From Cytophagales bacterium (GTDB lineage: Bacteria; Bacteroidota; Bacteroidia; Cytophagales; UBA9547), in assembly GCA_025360395.1 (NCBI GenBank), contig JANYCH010000297.1:1-7719 (forward strand): a stretch of 7,719 nt of DNA, in the 5' to 3' direction. Shown one piece after another: positions 1-5,356 of the stretch (the stretch's first letter is position 1; each line of letters begins with the position of its first letter). Under the pieces are notes generated by a model. That model saw only the letters and a list, made by a program, of their open reading frames with translations, had not been told where the DNA came from and made no database searches. The translations under genes and the position numbers were made by a program.

Positions 1-280
1 AATTGGTGGGCGCCAGAAAACCCCTGATTTTCAGTTCAAGACAAATGTGATCCCTTTTTCAAAAGAGGATAGCTTTATGCTTTTTTCGGATGGTTATGCA
101 GACCAGGTTGGCGGGGAAAATAATAATAAGTTTATGTACCCCAGATTTAGGAGGCTATTTGCCACGATTGGCCTGAAAGAACCTGAAGCAAGGGAAAAGT
201 TGCTTGAAACCCAGTTTAACAACTGGAAAGGTAAAGAAGAACAGCTTGATGATGTTTTAGTTATTTGCTTTACAGTATAA
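1..280 (+). CDS. SpoIIE-like serine phosphatase, C-terminal fragment
   Basis: The reading frame is open from base 2 at the window edge, so only the last ~92 residues of the protein are seen. The fragment starts IGGRQKTPDFQF, continues with a DSFMLFSDGYADQVGG segment and ends with EEQLDDVLVICFTV. The FSDGYxDQ stretch and the terminal Asp-Asp pair (DDVLVI) are metal-binding-site signatures of the PP2C/SpoIIE phosphatase fold as found at the C-terminus of Bacteroidota two-component-like proteins, usually after TPR, 7TM or GAF sensor regions and a coiled coil. The expected role is dephosphorylation of a phosphoserine/threonine partner in a signalling pathway, but the sensor part lies outside the window. 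The domain call is firm, the partner unknown. A methionine at base 47 is internal and not the start. The next gene begins 22 bases downstream on the same strand and could be co-transcribed. Confidence 0.88.
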   Translation, partial: IGGRQKTPDFQFKTNVIPFSKEDSFMLFSDGYADQVGGENNNKFMYPRFRRLFATIGLKEPEAREKLLETQFNNWKGKEEQLDDVLVICFTV

Positions 281-302
281 AATTTATTGAATCCCTGAGA
301 AT

Positions 303-696
303 ATGACCGGCCTAAGAGTAATCTTCGTTGTTCATTCAGTGATAACATTGGCTGCAGCCATGGTATTGGTTATTTATCCCTCATTTATACCGGGAACTGT
401 AGATATTAAAATTGGGCAACAGCAGAACCTTTTATGTTATTTTCTTGCTGCAGCAGAACTATCAATAGCATACTTGTCTTTTCTGCAGGAATTTAAAAGA
501 CCGTGAAGCATTAAAAATGGTCTGTGTTGCTTTTATCATTTTCCATGCAGCTACAGGATTGCTTGAAATTTATGCTATTACAGAAGGTTTAAGTTTAAAA
601 GTTATTCCCAATATTGTTTTAAGGTTGGCATCGGTGGTCATTTTTTGGTATTTCGGGGTATTGAATCTTAAAATTAAGGATTATTATGTAAACTGA
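303..696 (+). pseudogene. DUF4345-like four-helix membrane protein, frameshifted
   Basis: The first frame, from ATG 303, encodes 67 residues and stops at 504-506. A second frame, without its own good start, continues from about base 499 (DREALKMVCVAFIIFHAATG) to a TGA at 694-696. Joining the frames by removing one A from the AAAA run at 495-498 gives ...FLQEFKDREALKM..., a protein of about 130 residues with four evenly spaced hydrophobic helices. This is the size and pattern of the small DUF4345-like integral membrane proteins common in Sphingobacteriaceae, where the second half typically carries an FHxxTGLLE-type helix, seen here as FHAATGLLE. The function of the family is unknown. The two halves match one fold, so a single-base insertion is the simplest explanation; it may be a true mutation or a sequencing error. 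Hydrophobic character is preserved to the last codon, so the lesion is recent or artefactual. Confidence 0.72.
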
Positions 697-710
697 TTAC
701 TCCAGTTAAG

Positions 711-761
711 GTGGGGAATCGAACAGTGGTCTACGGTAATTAACCCCACAAACCACTGTTC
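711..761. terminator. Inverted repeats between converging genes
   Basis: GAACAGTGGT at 721-730 is perfectly complementary to ACCACTGTTC at 752-761 (10-bp stem, 21-base loop). A second pair, GTGGGG at 711-716 and CCCCAC at 744-749, interlocks with it. The site lies between the stop of the frameshifted membrane protein (696) and the stop of the secreted-protein gene on the other strand (784), where a bidirectional terminator would be expected. There is no clear T-run on either side and the loop is long, so termination is inferred from position and stem only. Confidence 0.4.
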
Positions 762-783
762 AATAATAAGTACTTGCTTAGTT

Positions 784-1119
784 CTATTCAGCGCTTTTGT
801 TTGAAACAGTTGATTTTTTGGCTGCACTCTTAGTATTAGCACCATGTGAATGTGTTGCTCCCTGAGATTTATTTTGTTTTCCCTGATTCCTTGAAGCCCT
901 TTTTGAATTATCAGCAGAATCACCCATTAATAACCTTTCATCATGACCTTTAGAATGAAATCCTCTCGAGCCTGTAGTATCTGCCGGATCTTTTCAGGTA
1001 TTCTTGTCACGGTTATAGTATCCTGATGTGGCTGCTGCCGAGCCACCGTTTGAAGCTTGCGCCAGGGATAAAACTGTTGAAGTTAAACCTAAAGCTATAT
1101 TGATGAGTGTCTTTTTCAT
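784..1119 (-). pseudogene. Small secreted polar protein, interrupted by TGA
   Basis: Reading from ATG 1119 on the minus strand, one frame runs 112 codons to a TAG at 784-786 and is broken only by a TGA at codon 42 (bases 994-996). The first 41 residues begin MKKTLINIALGLTSTVLSLA, a textbook Sec signal peptide (two lysines, hydrophobic core, small residues before a likely cut around Ala20-Gln21-Ala22). After the TGA the same frame continues as KDPADTTGSRGFHSKGHDER and then a low-complexity tail rich in Ser, Asn, Lys, Gln, Ala and His, ending VSNKSAE. No family is recognised. Compositional continuity across the stop suggests a single gene in which a Trp codon (TGG) became TGA. As it stands, the cell would make a 41-residue peptide of roughly 20 residues after signal cleavage. 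It is last in the minus-strand run that begins with the DoxX-like gene. Confidence 0.6.
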
Positions 1120-1286
1120 GAGAATAATTTTTTATGTTATTCGGAAAAATTTGTGCCAGAGGTGATTTAAAATCCAACAGTCTTTCACCTTTAAACACAG
1201 AAATTGTAACAATTTGCACCATTAATAATAACAAAATCAGTAAAGCAAAAATCCAAGGTCTTTTTTTTAATAATTTCCAACTGCAT
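1120..1286 (-). pseudogene. Small single-helix membrane protein, frameshifted at 8-A tract
   Basis: ATG 1286 starts MQLEIIKK and then meets a run of eight A (minus strand of 1261-1268). In the frame reached by dropping one A, the protein continues RPWIFALLILLLLMVQIVTI followed by SVFKGERLLDFKSPLAQIF and so on. That is a positively charged N-terminus, a strong transmembrane helix and a short extracytoplasmic part, a typical small membrane-anchored protein. In the uncorrected frame translation stops about 34 codons in. The downstream frame has no usable ATG before the middle of the helix (1234). It runs on into the signal-peptide gene that starts at 1119, so its own natural stop is unclear and a second lesion is possible; I end the feature at the next gene. 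It lies 42 bases after the sigma-factor stop, a position often held by an anti-sigma factor, but no anti-sigma motif is visible. Confidence 0.45.
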
Positions 1287-1322
1287 CACTTTAATTCAGC
1301 AGAAATACCTAAGAGATACAGT

Positions 1323-1369
1323 AAAAAACTACGAAATACTGAGGTGACGGATCTTGTCCATCACCTCAG
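1323..1369 (-). terminator. Terminator-like hairpin inside the end of the sigma gene
   Basis: CTGAGGTGA at 1339-1347 pairs perfectly with TCACCTCAG at 1361-1369, and the inner GGA (1349-1351) can pair with TCC (1357-1359). In the minus-strand transcript this 9+3 bp hairpin is formed by the last codons of the sigma-factor gene. It is followed by TATTTCGTAG, which contains the stop codon, and then six U (bases 1328-1323). The arrangement resembles an intrinsic terminator overlapping the coding end. The ~10-base gap before the U-run is longer than ideal, so it may only attenuate transcription into the genes downstream. Confidence 0.4.
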
Positions 1370-1985
1370 AAACCATTTTATCACAATAAACCAGGTTGAA
1401 TTCATAAATCTCATTGGCTGAATAAGACTTTTCAATCTCTTTACGTAGCATAGATTTAGATCTGTTCAGCCGCACCTTTACATTCGCTTCGCTGATGTTC
1501 AATGCTTCTGCTGTTTCCGCAACATTCAAACCCGACATTTCTCTCAGGCTAAAAACCAATCGGTAATCAGAGGGCACATTCTGAAGTGCGGCTTCAATTA
1601 CATTGTTTAATTCTCTGTTCATGATTGTCGTGCTGGTATCAGAAAATAAAGGGTTTGCATACATTGGGACAGCATCGTCGCGAATTTCAGACCTCACACT
1701 GTTTTTGAATGCAGGTTTTTGTGCTTTCTTAAAACAACAGTTCAGCATGATCCTGATAATCCAGGTTTTGAAACCTGATCCATATTCAAATTTCGAAAGG
1801 TTGGTAAATGCAGCCACAAAGGTGTCCTGCATCAGGTCCTGAGTATCCTCATGAGTGAAATTATACGAACGCCCGATTTTGTACAAATAAGGATTATTCC
1901 TCCTGATAAGGATTTCGAAAAGCCCGTGCTCTCCGAGAATAATACGCTCAATTATTTCTTTATCAGTTAATTGTGTGGTTATCAT
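1329..1985 (-). CDS. ECF-type RNA polymerase sigma factor
   Basis: This 218-residue sigma-70 family protein of the extracytoplasmic-function class would direct RNA polymerase to a small regulon. Region 2 spans roughly residues 20-95, with DLMQDTFVAAFTNLSKFE and GFKTWIIRIMLNCC (the core-binding and -10-recognition helices). Region 4 covers about residues 128-185, with LNNVIEAALQNVPSDYRLVF and the helix-turn-helix ISEANVKVRLNRSKSMLRKE that reads the -35 element. A 30-residue C-terminal extension (YEFNLVYCDKMVSEVMDKI) follows region 4 and is longer than in minimal ECF factors; it could be a built-in control element, which is inference. The start ATG lies 9 bases after the stop of the DoxX-like gene, so the two are almost certainly one operon. 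No zinc-finger anti-sigma gene adjoins it. Class confident, regulon unknown. Confidence 0.93.
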   Translation of the reverse strand: MITTQLTDKEIIERIILGEHGLFEILIRRNNPYLYKIGRSYNFTHEDTQDLMQDTFVAAFTNLSKFEYGSGFKTWIIRIMLNCCFKKAQKPAFKNSVRSEIRDDAVPMYANPLFSDTSTTIMNRELNNVIEAALQNVPSDYRLVFSLREMSGLNVAETAEALNISEANVKVRLNRSKSMLRKEIEKSYSANEIYEFNLVYCDKMVSEVMDKIRHLSIS

Positions 1986-1994
1986 AGAATGCGG

Positions 1995-2372
1995 TTAAAC
2001 CAATTTAGCCAGCCTGGCCATTGCAAAAGCAGAAACCGCCATTACCAGGTCTCTCACTGCAACATCCAGGTAATGACCTCCGGCCAGTAAATTTAAAGCA
2101 ATTGAGGTTAGCCATGCTGCCACGATTAATCCGCCAACTTCAGGTTTTCTCAAAACAATAATCCCTGCGACTATCTCAATAATGCCGACAATCATCATAA
2201 AAGCGTGCGGAGAAAAAGGAAGCATACTCACAATGGCAGGGTGGAGATATTGTTCCCAATTTGTAAGGAGGTCAGTAAATTTATCAAGTCCTGCCACAAT
2301 TGGTACTATACCAAAAGTGTATTTAAGAATAAGAACTGTGGTTTTTAATTCTCCATTGCGATCGGTAGTCAT
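1995..2372 (-). CDS. DoxX-like integral membrane protein
   Basis: This 125-residue protein has four predicted membrane helices: YTFGIVPIVAGLDKFTDLL near residues 18-36, HAFMMIVGIIEIVAGIIVL near 56-74, a third near 80-98 (LIVAAWLTSIALNLLAGG) and a C-terminal helix (LVMAVSAFAMARLAKLV). The GLDKF stretch after helix 1, the GIIEIVAG second helix and the HYLDVAVRDLVMA motif match the small DoxX/DoxD-like membrane proteins often found next to ECF sigma genes in Bacteroidota. Biochemical function is not established; the relatives have been linked to membrane redox or stress resistance. It is first in a minus-strand run, 9 bases ahead of the sigma-factor gene, suggesting translational coupling and a shared stress regulon. 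The start at 2372 gives a complete protein with a normal soluble N-terminal tail. Family assignment good, role inferred. Confidence 0.82.
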   Translation of the reverse strand: MTTDRNGELKTTVLILKYTFGIVPIVAGLDKFTDLLTNWEQYLHPAIVSMLPFSPHAFMMIVGIIEIVAGIIVLRKPEVGGLIVAAWLTSIALNLLAGGHYLDVAVRDLVMAVSAFAMARLAKLV

Positions 2373-2541
2373 AATCTATAATTTAAGTGTTTACAGATTA
2401 GAGTCCGGGAAGCTTTCAAAGGTTACAAAGAATATGAAAGTATTTGTAGTTTGAGAAAAGTTTTGATTGAAGTTGGAATACAATCTTATTGTTTTTTTCT
2501 CTTACATATTTCCTTGAAGTATAAACTTTTCCATGCCTGAC

Positions 2542-2581
2542 CCGGTTTTCAGAAATAAAAGCCGGTCTAAGATTAACTTTG
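2542..2581 (+). promoter_or_regulatory. Putative Bacteroidota promoter with palindrome, upstream of VOC gene
   Basis: TAACTTTG at 2574-2581 matches the Bacteroidota -7 consensus TAnnTTTG exactly. A TTTC at 2547-2550 stands 23 bases upstream as a weak -33 element. Between and overlapping them is an imperfect hairpin: CCGGTTTT (2542-2549) against AAAAGCCGG (2557-2565), with one bulged G and a 7-base loop. The palindrome sits where a repressor would block polymerase. The distance to the ATG at 2653 is about 70 bases. The rest of 2373-2652 is AT-rich and holds no gene that I can support. I found no good promoter for the divergent DoxX/sigma run. Confidence 0.4.
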
Positions 2582-2652
2582 GCTTTCTCAGAGTTTCTTA
2601 CTAACTCGAAATTTCATATTCAGAAAGCAAATTAATAAACTATTAAAGTAAA

Positions 2653-3069
2653 ATGGCGAAACAAATTTTTATTAACCTGGCAGTAAAAGACCTTGCAAAA
2701 TCTGTAGAATTATACACTGCATTAGGTTTTACAATTAATCCGCAATTTTCTGACGATTCAGGAAAATGCATGGTTTGGAGCGAGTCAATTTTCGTAATGA
2801 TCCTGACGCACGAAAAATTCTCAGGCTTTGCCACCAAACCACTAGCTGATACTAAAACTAAATTGGCCGGACTCTTTTCATTGTCTTTAGACAGCGTTGA
2901 CGAAATGAATGACCGTATGGCAAAAGGTCTAAAAGCAGGCGGAATTGAACCACATGAAATGAAAGATTATGGTTTTATGCAGCAACGTAGCATAGAAGAT
3001 TTTGACGGGCACACCTGGGAGTTATTCTTTATGGACATGAGCAAATTTCCGCAAGGTCAAAACAACTGA
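2653..3069 (+). CDS. VOC (glyoxalase/bleomycin-resistance/dioxygenase fold) protein
   Basis: This 138-residue protein contains one complete vicinal-oxygen-chelate unit of two beta-alpha-beta-beta-beta modules. The first begins with IFINLAVKDLAKSVELYTAL and GFTINPQFSDD, the second with FSLSLDSVDEMNDRMAKGLKA and ends with the diagnostic DFDGHTWELFFMDMS. The terminal Asp-Gly-His-x-Trp-Glu supplies the usual late metal-ligand glutamate. The first-strand ligand position that is His in glyoxalase I is Asn here (FINL), as in many uncharacterised 'lactoylglutathione lyase-like' proteins, so true glyoxalase activity should not be assumed. It would work as a cytoplasmic dimer on a small-molecule substrate or bind an antibiotic-like ligand. 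It lies 45 bases upstream of the WYL regulator on the same strand and may be co-transcribed with it. Start at 2653 chosen because the N-terminal beta strand begins immediately. Confidence 0.88.
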   Translation: MAKQIFINLAVKDLAKSVELYTALGFTINPQFSDDSGKCMVWSESIFVMILTHEKFSGFATKPLADTKTKLAGLFSLSLDSVDEMNDRMAKGLKAGGIEPHEMKDYGFMQQRSIEDFDGHTWELFFMDMSKFPQGQNN

Positions 3070-3105
3070 TCTTAAAATTACTTTTAGATTTACTAATCTT
3101 AAAAG
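3069..3105 (+). promoter_or_regulatory. Repeated half-sites just before the WYL regulator gene
   Basis: The 45-base gap between the VOC and regulator genes holds ATCTTAAAA at 3069-3077, CTTTTAGATT at 3081-3090 (inverted) and AATCTTAAAAG at 3095-3105 (direct again). The second and third form a near-perfect palindrome around a TACT loop, with one bulged base. Three copies of the same half-site next to an autonomous DNA-binding regulator suggest an autoregulatory operator. The first copy overlaps the VOC stop codon. AT-rich sequence lowers the weight of this match. Confidence 0.35.
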
Positions 3106-3114
3106 CTTACAGAA

Positions 3115-4089
3115 ATGGACAATGATAGCCTGAATCGTTTCGATCGCATCGTGGCAATATTAATTCACCTCCAGTCAGGGAGTGTGGTGAAAGCCCAAGA
3201 TATGGCCGATCGTTTTCAGGTTAGCCTGCGGACTATTTACAGAGATATCCGGTCGCTGGAAGCAGCTGGTGTTCCTGTAAGCGGTGAGAGCGGTATTGGC
3301 TATTCTCTTGTAGAAGGTTATCGCTTACCACCTGTAATGTTTACCAGGGAAGAGGCCAGCACCTTTGTGGCCGCAGAAAAATTAATGCAGAAATTCAGCG
3401 ATAAGACTTTGGGAACTTATTATGAATCTGCCATGTACAAAATTAAGTCTGTGCTAAAAGGAAATGCAAAAGAGCATATAGAAGCACTTGAATCGCAGGT
3501 CTGGATTAATTCACCGGAGGAACGCTTTAATAAAAATACGCCCAATGCTTTAAACATCCTCATGGAAAGCATCTCTGCAAAAACCCAGGTCCAGCTGCAA
3601 TACCAGGCACCTTATGCTGAAGAATCTACAATCAGGGTCATAGAACCAGTCGGGCTATTCAATGAAAGCAACTACTGGTATGTGTTGGCATATTGCCATG
3701 TACGCAGAGACTACAGGCAATTTCGCATAGACCGCATGCTTGAAATAAAACGGACTAACCTGGCTTTTACAAGAGTACATTCGAATGTGCAAGACTTTAA
3801 GACCAAAGAAAGAGGGGATGTAAAAGTAAAAGTTGTGATCAGCGTAAACAAGGATATTGCTAGGCACACGCACATCAACCGTAATTATTATGGTTTTGTT
3901 TCTGAAAAAGTGCTAGGCGATACAATTGAAATGACTTTTTTAACTTCAGACTGTCAGCAGGGGCTGGCACGCTGGTACATGATGTTTGGTGACAGCGCAG
4001 AAATACTGGAGCCGGAAAGCTTTAGAATGACAGTGCTTGATCTTGTTGAAAAAACCAAAAATAAGCTGGCGTACTCTGTTGTTGCCTAA
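3115..4089 (+). CDS. YafY-type HTH-WYL transcriptional regulator
   Basis: This 324-residue DNA-binding regulator has the standard three-part layout. Residues ~8-65 form a winged helix-turn-helix (HTH_11), with FDRIVAILIHLQSG and VSLRTIYRDIRSLEAAGVPV, followed by the wing SGIGYSLVEGYRLPPVMFT. Residues ~135-215 form the WYL domain, with the name-giving NYWYVLAYCHVRRDYRQFRI segment near 183-203 ending in the FRIDRM arginine cluster that binds ligand or nucleic acid. Residues ~235-320 form the WCX C-terminal domain. Such proteins sense a ligand through WYL and repress or activate neighbouring genes; in Bacteroidota they are commonly placed beside VOC and DinB genes, as here. Length and domain order are complete, with no lesion. 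The stop (4087-4089) overlaps by four bases the stop region of the converging HMA-fold gene. Ligand unknown. Confidence 0.93.
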   Translation: MDNDSLNRFDRIVAILIHLQSGSVVKAQDMADRFQVSLRTIYRDIRSLEAAGVPVSGESGIGYSLVEGYRLPPVMFTREEASTFVAAEKLMQKFSDKTLGTYYESAMYKIKSVLKGNAKEHIEALESQVWINSPEERFNKNTPNALNILMESISAKTQVQLQYQAPYAEESTIRVIEPVGLFNESNYWYVLAYCHVRRDYRQFRIDRMLEIKRTNLAFTRVHSNVQDFKTKERGDVKVKVVISVNKDIARHTHINRNYYGFVSEKVLGDTIEMTFLTSDCQQGLARWYMMFGDSAEILEPESFRMTVLDLVEKTKNKLAYSVVA

Positions 4090-4304
4090 TCTTCAAGTTC
4101 CTCACACAGCATTCCTAAACTTCTTATTTTTTCCTGGATCACTGCCGCCTGAACAGAAACTGATTCAACCCGGAGAATGCGGTCGCAATCCTCCAGGTCA
4201 AAACTCCATTTTTCAGTTCTGTGCATCAGTTTATCCAAAATAGGCTTTACCAGGCCAATAGTATTGAATGTAACAGAAGTTTTAAATACCAGAACAGTTT
4301 TCAT
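4086..4304 (-). CDS. HMA-fold small protein lacking the CxxC motif
   Basis: This is a 72-residue protein when started at ATG 4304 (MKTVLVFKTSV). An upstream ATG at 4328 would add eight residues and overlap the DinB stop; I prefer 4304 because the first beta strand begins there and an AAGG lies upstream. The pattern, beta strand MKTVLVFKTSV, helix LVKPILDKLMH, strand KWSFDLEDCDRILRVES, helix AAVIQEKIRSLG and final strand MLCEELED, is the ferredoxin-like fold of heavy-metal-associated domains. The metal-binding CxxC loop is absent, and the DLEDCDRILRVE segment is a hallmark of a Bacteroidota subfamily of such proteins. Metal binding should therefore not be assumed. It follows the DinB gene with a 13-base gap and is probably co-transcribed with it. 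Its TAG (4086-4088) interlocks with the TAA of the converging regulator. Confidence 0.7.
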   Translation of the reverse strand: MKTVLVFKTSVTFNTIGLVKPILDKLMHRTEKWSFDLEDCDRILRVESVSVQAAVIQEKIRSLGMLCEELED

Positions 4305-4317
4305 TTCAGGGCTTGCC

Positions 4318-4806
4318 TTATCTTTCATAGAAGTACGGAGGGGTTATCCCCAGTGCGCGCAAGTAAACAGTTCCCTGGGCACGGTGATGAATCTCATTGT
4401 CAATAAAATAGAAAATGGAAGACGAGATTGTCCCTTCATATTGCCCAAATGCTAAGATCTTATCATGAAATTTCTCTTCCGGGACCTGGTTCCAGTAAAC
4501 TTTGATCAATTCGGTTGCTTCATCCCAAAGTTGCAGGATATTGGCTTTAGAGTTGGCTTCCAGATTATCCTCATACAAAGCCTGAACCTCAACACCTACC
4601 ATCTGCCTAAGTCCGGGAGCGCCAATAGCCAGGAGTTCCTTCACCATTCCTGAAAAAGGGCGCATTCCTCCGATAGTAAATTCCATTAATTCCTTTTCAG
4701 GAAAAGCGTCAATAACCCGTCGTGTCAAAGCGCGATGCCCAAGCCAATGCTGTAATAGTTCTGCATGTGTGATCACTGTTGCTGTCTGAATACCTGTAAG
4801 TTCCAT
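4318..4806 (-). CDS. DinB-family four-helix-bundle protein
   Basis: This 162-residue protein is of the DinB/YfiT-like class, usually metal-binding four-helix bundles linked to stress or to thiol-dependent (mycothiol/bacillithiol) transfer chemistry. The C-terminal signature DNEIHHRAQGTVYLRALGITPP, with His140-His141, is the strongly conserved last helix and metal site. The N-terminal helix HAELLQHWLGHRALTRRVI has His14, His20 and His24. The middle helix, where many relatives carry a further His, reads MVKELLAIGAPGLRQMV here and has none, so the metal site may be different or incomplete. The expected length is met and the frame is intact. It leads a two-gene minus-strand unit with the HMA-fold gene and has a recognisable -7 promoter element 36 bases upstream. 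The substrate is unknown. Confidence 0.85.
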   Translation of the reverse strand: MELTGIQTATVITHAELLQHWLGHRALTRRVIDAFPEKELMEFTIGGMRPFSGMVKELLAIGAPGLRQMVGVEVQALYEDNLEANSKANILQLWDEATELIKVYWNQVPEEKFHDKILAFGQYEGTISSSIFYFIDNEIHHRAQGTVYLRALGITPPYFYER

Positions 4807-4841
4807 AGTATAAATTTTATAGGTGAATTTGAATTATGGTT

Positions 4842-4876
4842 CAAAGGTAAAATGGCAAAGTGACAGCGGTTTGTCA
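4842..4876 (-). promoter_or_regulatory. Putative DinB promoter with overlapping operator
   Basis: On the minus strand TACCTTTG (4849-4842) matches TAnnTTTG exactly, with its near edge 35 bases before the DinB ATG. The -33 position (about 4867-4873) lacks a TTTG. Instead it is covered by the inverted repeat TGACA-N6-TGTCA (4861-4865 and 4872-4876), a form typical of a dimeric-regulator site. A weak -33 under a palindrome would fit an activated or repressed promoter. The neighbouring WYL regulator is a natural candidate, by inference only. Confidence 0.42.
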
Positions 4877-5335
4877 GCAGGTTTGAGATTTTTATAAATA
4901 TTAAAATTGTTTCCCGTCACTGGGGAATTTGATATTACGATAGCATTTGATAAAAATGACATTCGGACCAAATTATTAATCAGAATTACGTGGGCGATGC
5001 CTGTGGCCCGGCTATCCTTCCAATCCTTTCGCAAACGAGAGTCTGAAAGTTTTTAAGAAAAACAATGCGAAAAGGATTTCCATCCTATCCCTATCGCAAT
5101 TCTTGCTTCGTTCCGCCACCGTGGTCTGTGGGAAATACGACAACTATTTCGTTCTGTATGCCAGAGAAAGAGGAAGAGTCAAGTGCCAAGGCGAGGAGGT
5201 AGAAGAAAAATCTACTTTTGGGCTACCAAGTTCAATAGCTGAACAAGCACGCAGCAAAAAGAGAAAGGACATAAGGACTTGCTGCAAACGGCACCATTTT
5301 TTGCTTTCATCTAAAACAATAATGAGAAGCAGAAC
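4877..5335. other. Gene-poor region with repeat-like sequence
   Basis: No frame here gives a protein with recognisable features. The open frames on both strands (for example 5103-5372 plus and 5344-5144 minus) overlap each other and lack family patterns. The part from about 4990 resembles the dispersed intergenic repeats of Sphingobacteriaceae that begin with a GGGCG...GGCCCGGCTATCC block; this is from memory and unchecked. It contains an imperfect inverted repeat, ATCCTTTCGCA (5023-5033) against TGCGAAAAGGAT (5066-5077), with one bulged base. Base composition rises to near-even GC around 4990-5240, unlike the AT-rich intergenic DNA nearby. It is probably mobile-element or repeat debris. Confidence 0.4.
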
Positions 5336-5356
5336 AAATATCAATGGTCATCCTGT

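Noticed and set aside
94..348. Minus-strand frame of 84 codons
   Set aside because: Antisense to the SpoIIE-like fragment, which has clear family motifs.
684..923. Minus-strand frame of 79 codons
   Set aside because: Shadow of the polar secreted-protein frame and runs through the intergenic stem region; no family pattern.
994..996. TGA as selenocysteine or a recoded stop
   Set aside because: No selenocysteine insertion hairpin was seen, the protein is not a redox type, and TAG and TAA also interrupt the RAYT gene while serving as normal stops elsewhere.
1134..1421. Plus-strand frame of 95 codons
   Set aside because: Antisense to the sigma-factor end and the small membrane protein; composition not protein-like.
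4834..5034. Minus-strand frame of 66 codons
   Set aside because: Covers the DinB promoter elements and has no recognisable pattern.
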